DNA of 64,000 nt, taken from NCBI RefSeq assembly GCF_900102965.1, contig NZ_FNGM01000019.1, positions 62,001 through 126,000 on the forward strand, in the 5' to 3' direction. The DNA comes from Paenibacillus jilunlii (GTDB lineage Bacteria > Bacillota > Bacilli > Paenibacillales > Paenibacillaceae). The translations under genes and the position numbers were made by a program. Shown piece by piece: positions 37,171 through 46,330 of the stretch. The notes beneath the pieces were generated by a model, which was not told the DNA's origin, did not search any database, and saw nothing but the letters and a program-made list of their open reading frames with translations. How positions within the stretch are numbered: the stretch's first letter is position 1; every line of letters begins with the position of its first letter.

Positions 37171-39063
37171 ATGATTATCTATGAATCGACCAAACAACAA
37201 TTTATGAATGATGTGACCGAAGACAGCATTGCGGTAAAGATTCATAACCAGTATGTCCAAAAAATCGGCAGGGCTGCCATGGGCGAAATCAACGCATGGA
37301 ACAATTCCATGAACTATCTTTATAAAGTATTAAACACATCGACCATTCCAGATGACGTAGGAATCGCGATAGAATATAGAATTCCAGCGACCCCGAGAAG
37401 AGTCGACTTCATGATTACGGGCCTGAACGAACAAGATCAATACTCTGTCGTCATCATTGAGCTTAAGCAGTGGACAGAAGTGGAGACGGTTGAGGATGCA
37501 GATGGTCTCGTTAAAACTGTCTATAACAGAACAAAGACAAACACACAGCATCCTTCGAAGCAGGCATGGTCCTATGCAAGGCTAATTCATGATTACAACG
37601 AGAGCGTACAGAACGAAGCGGTCCAACTATACCCGTGCGCTTATTTGCATAACTATATACAGAAAGATAACGATCCTCTATTGCATCCAGTCTATAATCC
37701 GTACATTGAGGAAGCGCCGATCTTCTCCAAGGGAGATGCACTGAAGCTAAGAGGGTTTATTACTACCTATATTAAAAAGACCGATAGAACCAAATCGCTG
37801 TACCTTATTGAGCATGGCAAAATTAAACCCTCCAAATCGCTGCAGGATTCACTCCTCAGTATGCTCCAGGGAAATCAGGAATTCATTATGATCGACGATC
37901 AGGATGTTGCTTATCAAGAAGCTTTAAGATTAGCGAAACAGGCCCAGTCGGGAAAAAAGCAAGTTCTGATTGTCGAAGGCGGACCAGGGACAGGGAAGTC
38001 GGTTCTCGGAATTAATCTTCTGGTAGAGCTTACGGCACGAGAACTAGTCTGCCAATATGTAACTAAGAATAGCGCGCCGCGTGCCGTGTACATGAAAAAG
38101 CTTCAGCAAAACGTGAAGAAATCGGTCATTGATAACTTGTTTAAGGGATCAGGTGTGTACTATGAAGCATTGCCCAATGAATTCGATTGCTTGATTGTTG
38201 ACGAGGCGCATCGCTTAAATGAAAAGTCGGGTCTCTTCAAAAATAAAGGAATTAATCAAACCATGGAGATCATCCGCGCTGCCCGGTTTTCTGTATTTTT
38301 TATCGATGAATATCAGAAGATCGCGATGCACGATGTGGGCAGCAAAGAGCAGATTAGACATTATGCGAAGCAAATGGATGCGGATATTACGGAACTGACA
38401 TTGGCTTCTCAATTCCGTTGCAATGGCTCTGATGGATATTTGGCATGGCTCGATGACGTCCTGGGTATTCGTGAAACGGCTAACGCAGATGGTTTCGATT
38501 TCGATTATGACATTCGACTCTATGATGACCCGAATGAATTACGGGACGAAATTTTCAGCAAGAATCAGATCAATAATAAGGCAAGAATGCTTGCCGGATA
38601 CTGCTGGGATTGGAAGACGGATGGAAAGAACAATCCTGGCGTTCATGATATCCAATTAGACCGCTACCAATTCTTCATGAGCTGGAACTTGAACAATACG
38701 ACGACCTGGGCAATCGACCCTGAATCCATCGAACAAGTGGGCTGCATACATACCTCACAGGGACTAGAATTTGACTATGTCGGAGTCATCATTGGCGAAG
38801 ATATGCGTTTTGAGAATAACCGTATCATCACCGATCCGTTCAAACGTGCAAAAACGGATAAATCTCTGTCAGGCTTCAAGACCTTGTATAAGAAAGATAA
38901 GGACGAGGCGCTCCGAATGGCCGATCAAATTATACGAAACACCTACAGGACGTTAATGACCCGGGGAACGAAGGGATGCTATATCTACTGTGTTGATCCT
39001 CATTTGAAGGCTTACTTGCAGAGGAGGTTGGCTATCCAAAGTTCGGCGGTAATTTCGGGATAA
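37171..39063 (+). CDS. nuclease-helicase, DUF2075/Schlafen-3-like
   Basis: A 630-residue protein. The N-terminal part has a PD-(D/E)xK-like pattern: D79 in RRVDFMITG and E97-x-K99 in IIELKQW. The DUF2075 NTPase/helicase core follows: Walker A GGPGTGKS (270-277), DEAH (344-347), and later motifs VGCIHTSQGLEFDYVGVIIG and TYRTLMTRGTKG, which match superfamily-1 motifs V and VI. It should use ATP on nucleic acid. GGGGAGAG precedes the ATG. It is coupled to the MazG-like gene. Confidence 0.85.
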   Translation: MIIYESTKQQFMNDVTEDSIAVKIHNQYVQKIGRAAMGEINAWNNSMNYLYKVLNTSTIPDDVGIAIEYRIPATPRRVDFMITGLNEQDQYSVVIIELKQWTEVETVEDADGLVKTVYNRTKTNTQHPSKQAWSYARLIHDYNESVQNEAVQLYPCAYLHNYIQKDNDPLLHPVYNPYIEEAPIFSKGDALKLRGFITTYIKKTDRTKSLYLIEHGKIKPSKSLQDSLLSMLQGNQEFIMIDDQDVAYQEALRLAKQAQSGKKQVLIVEGGPGTGKSVLGINLLVELTARELVCQYVTKNSAPRAVYMKKLQQNVKKSVIDNLFKGSGVYYEALPNEFDCLIVDEAHRLNEKSGLFKNKGINQTMEIIRAARFSVFFIDEYQKIAMHDVGSKEQIRHYAKQMDADITELTLASQFRCNGSDGYLAWLDDVLGIRETANADGFDFDYDIRLYDDPNELRDEIFSKNQINNKARMLAGYCWDWKTDGKNNPGVHDIQLDRYQFFMSWNLNNTTTWAIDPESIEQVGCIHTSQGLEFDYVGVIIGEDMRFENNRIITDPFKRAKTDKSLSGFKTLYKKDKDEALRMADQIIRNTYRTLMTRGTKGCYIYCVDPHLKAYLQRRLAIQSSAVISG

Positions 39064-39185
39064 GGCCAATTGAGGGCGATGGAGAGTTATATCATTGATT
39101 GAAAAGATTGAGGATCGGGTGAATGGAGCGGGGGCAAGCCCTGAGCCAGAAGCCGTTCCTCTTTTTGTATAATGGAGGGGATAAC

Positions 39186-39613
39186 ATGTCCTGGAGCAAA
39201 TTGAAGCAACAACTGGAGGGCTTTCTAAGTCCTGCGTTTGGAAATCAAGAATGTCCGGATATCCAGATTCCTATCAGCAATGACGACATTGAAACGGTCA
39301 GAAAAGCTGCCAGGGGAACGTGCCGGAGGATCGCCTAATCGTCATGACCAGAAGCCAAAAAAATTCCGAACATGCCAAAGAGCTAATGTCAGCACAGGCT
39401 GCATTAAGCAAATCGAATTCTATCGTGATGGCTAATAAGTTTTTAACTACACCTGTAGAGGAGAGCTTAGAGAGTAATGATATTGTATTGAATATTCTGG
39501 CTCTGGTGGACAGGAGGGTTGGGAAAAAGCGGATTTTAGGAATGTCGGAGACGATGAGTTTGAAGCATCCAGTGGTGCGGTGTTTTTATGAATTGCGGCG
39601 TGGGACGTTGTGA
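39186..39613 (+). pseudogene. degraded SF0329-type gene
   Basis: It starts MSWSKLKQQLEGFLSPA exactly like the gene at 24554. An in-frame deletion of about 50 codons follows (rejoining at PDIQIPIS), then a frameshift near 39315-39320. The rest (PEDRLIVMTRSQKN) is in another frame to 39613. About 70 bp upstream also resemble the region before 24554. It is a decayed duplicate. Confidence 0.85.
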
Positions 39614-40045
39614 AATGAATGAATTTAACCTGTGAATGATCATAGGTGGGCAAGGAGGTGCCCGGTAAATGGACAGGGTAGTGATAATTAAGACTTATTC
39701 TTACCTAGCGAATAGTTGTAATTATTAAACTGAAAACCCAATTCGATTTAGGTTGTCGGCTTTTCATTTGTTGGGGGGACTGTTAAGGCGGGAGGACAAT
39801 TAAATCGGGGATGTATTGGCGGGATTTGTAATAAGGCCCGGAGAGCTCCTCTTTTTTGTTAATAACGGAAGTTAGTTTCAATGCTTTGTCTAATGGAAAG
39901 AAGTTACAATAAAATTGCGTACTAATGTTGTTAAGTAAAATCCTCTCAGGAACTGGCTCTAAGTTGGTTCTTTAATATTTATTGTCATATAATAAACAGT
40001 AGGTATATGGTAGAATTTAACTATGTTAATTAGGGGGGAGAACCA
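39614..40045. other. intergenic stretch before the OLD-family gene
   Basis: About 430 bp with no gene. GGAGAGCTCC followed by TCTTTTTT (about 39840-39860) could be a short terminator. AT-rich DNA before 40046 should contain the promoter; GGGGGGAG is the ribosome site. Confidence 0.4.
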
Positions 40046-41764
40046 ATGAGATTGACTAATTTTAGTGTAACAAATTATAAGGTCTTTAAGGAGGAGTATA
40101 CAATCGACTTTTCTAAGGATTCAATCGCTATTTTAACTGGAAGAAATAATACAGGTAAATCAACTATATTAGAAGCTATCAACTGTTTTTTTCAAAAAGA
40201 GACAAAAGCGAAGACTATCCCAAACGACTGTTTTTCTGAACGAAGGAAGAATATTGTCCTAAAAGCGGTTTTTGAATCTGGTGAAGATAAAGTCACTATT
40301 GTGAAGAAATATAAAGAAGAGTCTGCACCTAGTTTTTATGATGAAAATGATGCTGAAATTAAAGGTACCCACGAATCGAAAGATAAATTGGAAGAGGTGT
40401 TAAACAATAAACCATTTTACATAACTCCCTCTATGTTACCTGATGACATTAATGACTTAATTCAGAATATTTATTCAGAAATAATCAAAAATGATTTACA
40501 AAAGCTTGAAGATTTTAATGGAGACCCTGAAGAAGAGAAAGAAATGTTTCAATTAGCACAGGAATACTCTCAAATCAAAAAGTCATATCCTGAGTTTCTA
40601 AGAAGGATTAAATTAAACACGGATAAAATACTTGAACAAGTAAGTAACGATGTTTCCGATAACTTGCGAGTTCTATTTTCTAATGAGCATTTATCTTTGA
40701 ATGTTGTAGGTGGCGAGAGTGAAGGGTTTTCATCTACGGATATATTAAAGTCTACAAATTCAAATGTTCATATTGACAGTAATATATCAACAAAAATGTC
40801 TTTAGCAAATCAAGGTACTGGTCTACAACGAATGAGTTTAATATATCTCATTCAAAATATGATTGAAAAAAAGCTCTTAGATGAAAATGAAAATAAATTG
40901 TTACTCATAGATGAACCAGAAGCTTTCTTGCATCCAGAGGCAGTCCGAGCGTTAAGTCGTTCACTTTATAAAATTGGGCAGAAAATGCCACTGATGATTT
41001 CGACTCATTCGCCAATACTGATAGATTTATCTGAGAGACATACCTCTATTCAGGTTTTTCGTGTTGGAGAAAAAGAAGCGATTCAACTATACAAATCTGT
41101 TAGTGAGCAGTTTGATGAGGATGATATTCAAAATATGAAAATTTTAAACTATGTTGACTCATATGTTAATGAATTCTTCTTTGCGGATAAAGTAGTAATT
41201 GTTGAAGGAGACACTGAGTATATTGCTTTTAAACACCTTGCTAAGCAAAGACATAACAATATACATATTATTCGTGCTAGGGGAAAAGCCACAATTGCAA
41301 CCCTGATGAAAATTCTTAACCAGTTTAGCTCTAGTTACGATGTTCTACACGATGTAGATAATCATATTAAGTATTCCTCTTCTACATTAAAAGCCCAGTT
41401 TACAAATTGTAAAAAAATTCTAGAATTAAAAATTAACGATGACATTAGAGTGTTCTGCTCGATATCAAACTTTGAGAATGCAATTAATATCGGAGATGTT
41501 GAAAATGATAAAAAAACTCAAACCATCTACCAAATATTACATGAAACCTCTGGTACAGGTGATTTTGCTAAAGCTAGAAAGTTAGTGGAAAATTTATTTG
41601 AAAATATAATAAATCGTGGTGAAGATAAATCTTTGGATGGTGAATTTCGTAGTATAAATAGTGAAAAAGATTATGATGATTTATTTGTTGATTTGATTCA
41701 GCAAAAAACTAATGAGGAAATGGAAGAAAAGAAGAAAAAGCAAGAGAAAATACTCACTGTTTGA
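40046..41764 (+). CDS. OLD-family ATP-dependent nuclease (AAA-Toprim)
   Basis: A 572-residue protein with an SMC/RecF-like ABC ATPase and a C-terminal Toprim nuclease. Walker A is GRNNTGKST (32-40), the signature region LANQGTGLQR (253-262) and Walker B LLLIDEPEAFLHP (285-297). The Toprim part starts with VVIVEGDTEY (E387) and has a further acidic DVLHDVDN. Relatives include P2 Old and GajA, which act in phage defence. No UvrD-like GajB partner follows, so it looks like a stand-alone type. It lies in a cluster with HNH and HEPN genes. Confidence 0.88.
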   Translation: MRLTNFSVTNYKVFKEEYTIDFSKDSIAILTGRNNTGKSTILEAINCFFQKETKAKTIPNDCFSERRKNIVLKAVFESGEDKVTIVKKYKEESAPSFYDENDAEIKGTHESKDKLEEVLNNKPFYITPSMLPDDINDLIQNIYSEIIKNDLQKLEDFNGDPEEEKEMFQLAQEYSQIKKSYPEFLRRIKLNTDKILEQVSNDVSDNLRVLFSNEHLSLNVVGGESEGFSSTDILKSTNSNVHIDSNISTKMSLANQGTGLQRMSLIYLIQNMIEKKLLDENENKLLLIDEPEAFLHPEAVRALSRSLYKIGQKMPLMISTHSPILIDLSERHTSIQVFRVGEKEAIQLYKSVSEQFDEDDIQNMKILNYVDSYVNEFFFADKVVIVEGDTEYIAFKHLAKQRHNNIHIIRARGKATIATLMKILNQFSSSYDVLHDVDNHIKYSSSTLKAQFTNCKKILELKINDDIRVFCSISNFENAINIGDVENDKKTQTIYQILHETSGTGDFAKARKLVENLFENIINRGEDKSLDGEFRSINSEKDYDDLFVDLIQQKTNEEMEEKKKKQEKILTV

Positions 41765-41859
41765 ATTGGTGAGTATATTAATGTTTGTTCAACGTTATGA
41801 TTAAAAGTTGGAGCTTAACGGTTACTAATTTACGCATTCAAAATGGGGGGATAATAAAA

Positions 41860-42111
41860 TGAGTGGTATAAAAAGTAGTCTACTTGATCTTCAAAATGGA
41901 AGCGAATTGCGGAAAACTACTAAGTAATCTTGAAGTGACAACAATCGAACATATTCTGCCTAAGGCTGCGGGCGGAAGTAACAGTATTGAAAATCTAGTA
42001 TTAACATGTCGAGAATGCAACTATCTCTTAAGTAATAATATTAAAGGCTTCGAATTATATATATTCTATACACTCAACACTTGTGGAGGGTGCGGCGGTA
42101 TTAGTCCTTGA
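41860..42111 (+). pseudogene. broken HNH endonuclease gene ending in a recombination-like scar
   Basis: GGGGGGATAATAAA precedes ATG 41860 (MSGIKSSLLDLQNG). The HNH core EHILPKAAGGSNSIENLVLT with CRECN is in another frame, reached by a shift near 41905, and the first CxxC is reduced to one Cys (EANCGK). After NIKGFELY the frame runs into a sequence that resembles the tail at window start. The gene therefore looks both frameshifted and truncated. Confidence 0.6.
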
Positions 42112-42115
42112 ATAG
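42068..42115 (+). other. scar resembling a TrmA/RlmD gene end, copy 2
   Basis: One frame reads IHSTLVEGAAVLVLE and TAG (42113-42115), matching the HSRHVESVAVLELK-TAG at window start in length and pattern. The nucleotide core ACTTGTGGAG compares with CATGTGGAG at the other two sites. It overlaps the end of the HNH remnant. Confidence 0.35.
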
Positions 42116-42250
42116 TAAGATTTTTCTCGTAAGTACGACCGTGATTGACAACGATATGATAACCACGGATGTATCTTTACACTAGTATTAAATTGAGGGC
42201 AAACAAAATCGAAAGTGCAAGCGATCAAGTAGAAAAGGAGTCTGACATTA

Positions 42251-43994
42251 ATGGGGGAATCAATACATATTCTTGCTGTTTAAACCAAAGCAAAGTGATG
42301 AAGAGCTGTTAGAGAACATTATTAACAAACTACAGACTGAAGTGAATTTGACTGTAAATGAGAAGAAAACAAATATGGATCCGCAATTACATGTATATGA
42401 TAAGACTGTAACTTTATCAGCGACGTTTGATTATAATCATAATCAGTTTTCAATCAATATGGATAAACGAACATTTACTGATGAGAATGTCATTGTTGAT
42501 TTTACATTAGAAACTTCAATCGAATCGACTTCATTGCAAGATGATATTTACAATTTAAAGGTCAGAAGTAAGAACGTACTCAACTCAATGTTCAAAGGCG
42601 TGTATTGGCAAAAAGATACTCAGAATGAGAAGGTATGTTCAGAATTATACTCGTTAATACATATACTAGAGAACCGATTTAGAGAATTGATTGTCCAATT
42701 TTTGGTAAATAAGTATGGGTTTGATTGGACAAAAAGAATTAGTGAGGAATTATCGCAGAAGATTGACGGCTTTTCAGGCTGGTATCGTAGAAAATACGAA
42801 GATTTTAAAAGCGTTAAAACGGAGCTTTTTAATCTTCAAATTGATGATTTAATGACATTATTAAAGTCAGCCTATGATATACAACCCGTCTCTAAAGAGG
42901 AGTTCATAAATAATGTAACTTCTGTTGACATTGATACTAATACAGTTAATTTACTAATTGAAGAATATAAAGCCAGCTCTCAAGATAAAGATATTTGGAA
43001 TAAATATTTTGTTGAAATATTAGGGGAGCAATTTCCAGGATATTGGGAGTTTCTGAAGAATTCAAGAAACATGGTAGCACATAACAAGCCCGTCTGTAAC
43101 CAGTTATATAATGATACGAAAGACATGATAGCAGAAGTTAATTCTGTATTCGATGGAGTAGAAGAAAAATATAAAGAAATGTTTAAGACATATGAAGAGA
43201 TTGAGGTTGAACAATTATGGCTTGAAATCGAAAATGAGATGGCTGATGAACACCAATTAGAGTATGATGAAATATATTTCTCGGAAGCTGGTATTGAGAT
43301 TACACCATCGGAAGAGGATGTTATTCAACAGATAACAGAAAGTGAAGATTATTATAATATCATCTCAGTAACGGAAGAGTATATAAGTGAATTCAAAGCG
43401 TACATCGATGAAATAAGAGAGATGATTGAAGAGGGGGAAGAAAGGTTCAATTCATTCAAGCAAGAAGAGCAAAGAGGTGTAATAATCGCTTTAGAAAGGA
43501 TAGTTTATTCAGGAATATTAGGAACCGAGAGCTCATGGGATGATGATATTCTAATGAATTCAGACGAGCAATTAAAAGATTGTTGGGATGAGATGATGAC
43601 GGATCTTGAAAACTACTTGGAAGATTTGTATTCAAAAATAGAGGATAGTATTGTTACAGAAGTTTTCGAACCTAATAGGAGGTTAATTACACTTTATGGT
43701 CAAAGCTCAAAGCTTGAGTTGACTTCAGTTGGAGACATCTTCCCAGAAAGAGGCTCTTTAGACGAAATTAGTATAGAATTGTTTGTTGATGGTGTTAAAG
43801 AAGCAGTTGGTTGGATTTCTAAGAGTTACGGCGACTATATTATTGAGGACACTGGTGCGGCAATCGCCACAAATGGTGATGATCTGTGGATTAACCTGGA
43901 TGAAGTCATTATTGAGTTTGAAACATATATAGAAAATAGCATTAAGGAAATCTCCGATTTAAGGGATGCCATTGATGAAGAACTTGATAAATAA
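42251..43994 (+). CDS. HEPN-domain protein, large, acidic (start frame shifted)
   Basis: The open frame from TTG 42273 gives 573 residues. R265-N-M-V-A-H270 (FLKNSRNMVAHNKP) inside a helical region (about 115-280) is the RNxxxH motif of HEPN RNases, of the ApeA/Swt1-like kind. The N-terminus is beta-rich; about 300-480 is very acidic and helical; the end is mixed. AAAAGGAG precedes ATG 42251, whose frame reads MGESIHILAV and stops; an extra T near 42279-42282 would explain this, since the next codons KPKQSDEELL continue naturally. So the true start is probably 42251 with a mutation or sequence error at codon 10. A role in defence is suggested by neighbours. Confidence 0.7.
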
Positions 43995-44002
43995 ATTATT
44001 CT

Positions 44003-44031
44003 AAGATCCGAGTCCATTTCAGATCTTTTTT
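44003..44031. terminator. terminator between HEPN gene and integrase relic
   Basis: AAGATC and GATCTT enclose a 13-nt loop, followed by TTTTTTAT. Confidence 0.55.
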
Positions 44032-44046
44032 ATGTAATTGAAAGAC

Positions 44047-44442
44047 CTACTGGACTTTCCAGAAAACAATAATGCCCTTGTATGAACTTTTCAAACCGAA
44101 GAGAAGATCCTTCAGCATATTTGATGTTACTTGACTGTAGATATCCATTGTCATTTTAGTATTTGAATGTCCAAGACGTTTGGCAACAACTTTTGGATGC
44201 TCGCCTATTTTTAGTAACAATGTTGCATGTACATGTCTGAGATCATGGAATCGAATTCTGTCCCAATTCAATTTCTTAATCAAATTGCCGTAGCTACCAC
44301 TTAGTGAACGAGGATGAAGTGGTTTCCCAATATCATTCACTATTACCAGATCAATATCTTCATTATAATTTTTATTTTGAATTACTTTGTAATTACGCAA
44401 TTCTTCAACTACGTATTTCTTGAGTTTTACTTGATATCTCAC
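44047..44442 (-). pseudogene. tyrosine recombinase (integrase) C-terminal fragment
   Basis: 131 codons cover only the catalytic half of a phage/Tn916-type integrase. HDLRHVHATLLLKIGE carries the Arg and His of the active site, LGHSNTKMTMDIYSQV carries the late His and the Tyr nucleophile. The N-terminal arm-binding and core-binding regions and the first active-site Arg region are missing, and upstream DNA gives no continuation. It is a relic of an integrated element. Confidence 0.85.
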
Positions 44443-44524
44443 TTATGTGAAATAAGTGGAGTGTTGCTCACTGTTAGTGCGAAATGAGAATTGAATCGGA
44501 GAAATATTGGGCATAATGATAAAG

Positions 44525-44552
44525 AGGGGCGGCGTTCCGAGCCCCTTTTTTT
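44525..44552 (+). terminator. rho-independent terminator-like hairpin
   Basis: AGGGGC pairs with GCCCCT around a 10-nt loop and is followed by TTTTTTT. No plus-strand gene ends just before it, so it may be left over from lost DNA. Confidence 0.6.
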
Positions 44553-44639
44553 AATATTTATTGCAATATATTTAGTTTAAGTCCTTTTGTAGGAAAGAAG
44601 CCTCAAATAAGCGTCTTATTCATAGAGCCGTTAGTTTCT

Positions 44640-44996
44640 AAACTGAAGGTTTGTAGCCTTGCGAGAAATTCCTTTTGCTTAATTTGCCTGGCCTTTCGAA
44701 GTGTAACAACTCGGGTCCCAATGATATTTTGTCACCCGGAGGCTCCTTTCGATGTTTCACTCCAAATCCCTCTCATTTTAAGTTAAATTGTATGTGAGAA
44801 AGGTATTGTTTTAATGCGACAATCGGATTAAAATATAATAAACCGATTATCGCATTAAAAGTACTTATTGTTTTCCGGAATTTTACAATAAGGAGATGAT
44901 TGGAGGTAACGAAGGACGTTGCACGAATTTGAGGAAGAAAGAAATAAGCTGAACTAACTTGGTCAGAAGTCGCTTGAGCAGAGCAATTCACTAGGA
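44640..44996. pseudogene. decayed duplicate of the XRE-operator-Spo0E-like module
   Basis: This stretch aligns by eye with 48460-48830. On the minus strand it keeps pieces of the first codons of the XRE gene (CGGGTCCCAATGATATT and GTCACCCGG compare with the copy at 48530-48560). The operator-like inverted repeat follows at 44809-44860. Then come pieces of the Spo0E-like gene start on the plus strand (TGAGGAAGAAA, GAACTAACTTGGTCAGAA). Frames are broken throughout. Confidence 0.75.
44809..44860. promoter_or_regulatory. operator-like inverted repeat, copy 1
   Basis: TTTTAATGCGACAATCGG and CCGATTATCGCATTAAAA are near-perfect inverse complements around an AT-rich centre. The same arrangement at 48631-48682 lies between an XRE gene and the gene it faces, so this is probably the repressor's operator, kept better than the genes around it. 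Confidence 0.6.
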
Positions 44997-45401
44997 AAAA
45001 TGAAAAATTTTAAACGTAGAGCCATAATGAAGACCAACTTATATTCTAAATTTACCAAGAAAAGATGGGATATAGGAATAGTTTTGTTTGTACTTTTATA
45101 TAGGGGGGAACAAGGGGAGGTCCAGCGTGTTTTAAAGCACTATAAAATCGGAAGACAGGGTGATTCTTATCGAAAAATGGAAATGTAAAAGTGGAGTATA
45201 AGGTGACTAACCCGAAAAATGGAGGATGAATTTTGATTAATAGATGAAAGGATAAGAATTACCTTCAACTGTTATAACTCGACAAATTCTTCTGGCCATG
45301 GTCATATTCATATGCTATAATAATTCTAATCTTCAAAGCAGGATTTTTTATTTCTTTGTAGAATAAAGAACATACGTTCTCTATTTGAAAGGTTGATAGA
45401 T

Positions 45402-46289
45402 ATGTTAAAAGTAGCTTCGTTCTTCAGTGGTATAGGCGGATTTGACTTGGGTCTTGAACGTGCAGGAATGGAAGTTGTTTTTCAATGCGAGTGGAACGCT
45501 TTTGCACAAAAAGTTCTACGCAAGCATTGGCCAAATGTTAAATTAATAGGAGACATAAAAGATGTCACAATCGATGAAGTACCTCAAGCAGAAGTCTGGT
45601 GTGGCGGATTCCCCTGCCAAGACGTATCCCTTGCCAATCAAGGGAAAAGAAAAGGTCTCGAAGGAGACCGAAGCGGACATTTTTATAAATACGCCGAACT
45701 CATCGAGCAAGGAAGACCTGATTGGGTTATTGTCGAGAATGTTCCCGGATTACTTAACAGTAATAAAGGAGATGATTTCAAAGTCGTCATCGGAACAATG
45801 GCTGAACTCGGGTATGGTGTGGCGTGGAGAGTACTGGATGCAAAATACTTTGGAACACCCCAACGACGTAGAAGAGTCTACATTGTCGCAAGTCGTGGAA
45901 GCCAACGCGCCTCTGAAGTACTTTTTGAACAGGGCGCAATTACTATCGCTTCTAGACAGGGCTTGGGAAAGAAAGAAGCCTCTGCCTCCAGATTTAGCGA
46001 GAGCAATCTGTCTTCAACTCTCTACGCTATACAGCATGCCGGAATTGGAAGAAAGGCTTCTGCAGGACCCCAAGCAAAAGGATATCGAAATGATGGAGAA
46101 ACCTATACACTTGACTCCAGAGGCAGCTCAGACGCTGTCTGTAAGACGGATGCTCCCTTCGGAATACGAGAGACTACAGGGATTTCCAGTGGGGTGGACG
46201 CAAATAGATTCAGAACTTTAGGAAATGCTGTGGCTGTGCCTGTTATTGAATGGATCGGGAGAAGGTTAATAACTGTCGCACAGAATTAA
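45402..46289 (+). CDS. DNA cytosine-5 methyltransferase
   Basis: A 295-residue C5-methyltransferase. Motif I is FFSGIGGFDLGLERAG, motif IV GGFPCQDVSLANQG with the catalytic Cys, motif VI VIVENVPGLL, motif VIII QRRRRVYIVAS, and motif X RFRTLGNAVAVPVIEWIG. A target-recognition stretch of about 120 residues lies between VIII and X. The ERLQGFP-type motif expected before motif X is absent from this frame but present in the overlapping +1 frame. GAAAGG precedes ATG 45402. The NotI-family endonuclease (convergent) and the Vsr gene beyond it complete a restriction-modification set. Confidence 0.9.
   Translation: MLKVASFFSGIGGFDLGLERAGMEVVFQCEWNAFAQKVLRKHWPNVKLIGDIKDVTIDEVPQAEVWCGGFPCQDVSLANQGKRKGLEGDRSGHFYKYAELIEQGRPDWVIVENVPGLLNSNKGDDFKVVIGTMAELGYGVAWRVLDAKYFGTPQRRRRVYIVASRGSQRASEVLFEQGAITIASRQGLGKKEASASRFSESNLSSTLYAIQHAGIGRKASAGPQAKGYRNDGETYTLDSRGSSDAVCKTDAPFGIRETTGISSGVDANRFRTLGNAVAVPVIEWIGRRLITVAQN
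45562..46221 (+). CDS. overlapping +1-frame gene inside the C5-methyltransferase gene
   Basis: A 219-codon frame lies wholly within the methyltransferase gene. AGGAG ends 9 nt before ATG 45562, a textbook ribosome site. The product begins MSQSMKYLKQKSGVADSP. PAKTYPLP is the +1 reading of the PCQ motif. SGMVWRGEYWMQNTLEHP and LKYFLNRAQLLSLLDRAW have a composed, non-random look. Near the end SVRRMLPSEYERLQGFPVGW matches the motif that normally precedes motif X of C5-methyltransferases. I recall phage proteins with similar PAKT and YFLSPKA segments next to or inside dcm-like genes (memory, unchecked). It may be an overprinted protein, the donor or acceptor of a frameshift product, or a relic. 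Confidence 0.55.
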   Translation: MSQSMKYLKQKSGVADSPAKTYPLPIKGKEKVSKETEADIFINTPNSSSKEDLIGLLSRMFPDYLTVIKEMISKSSSEQWLNSGMVWRGEYWMQNTLEHPNDVEESTLSQVVEANAPLKYFLNRAQLLSLLDRAWERKKPLPPDLARAICLQLSTLYSMPELEERLLQDPKQKDIEMMEKPIHLTPEAAQTLSVRRMLPSEYERLQGFPVGWTQIDSEL

Positions 46290-46291
46290 CT

Positions 46292-46330
46292 AAAACAAAG
46301 ACCAAGCTTTAAAAGCCTGGTCTTTGTTTT
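46292..46330. terminator. bidirectional terminator between methyltransferase and endonuclease genes
   Basis: AAAACAAAGACCA and TGGTCTTTGTTTT form the long stem, with A-run and T-run at the two ends. It serves the convergent genes and touches the endonuclease stop codon. Confidence 0.85.

Noticed and set aside
45000..45188. 62-codon ORF (MKNFKRRAIMKTNL)
   Set aside because: Lies just after the decayed XRE/Spo0E copy, lacks a ribosome site and has a basic, unstructured translation.
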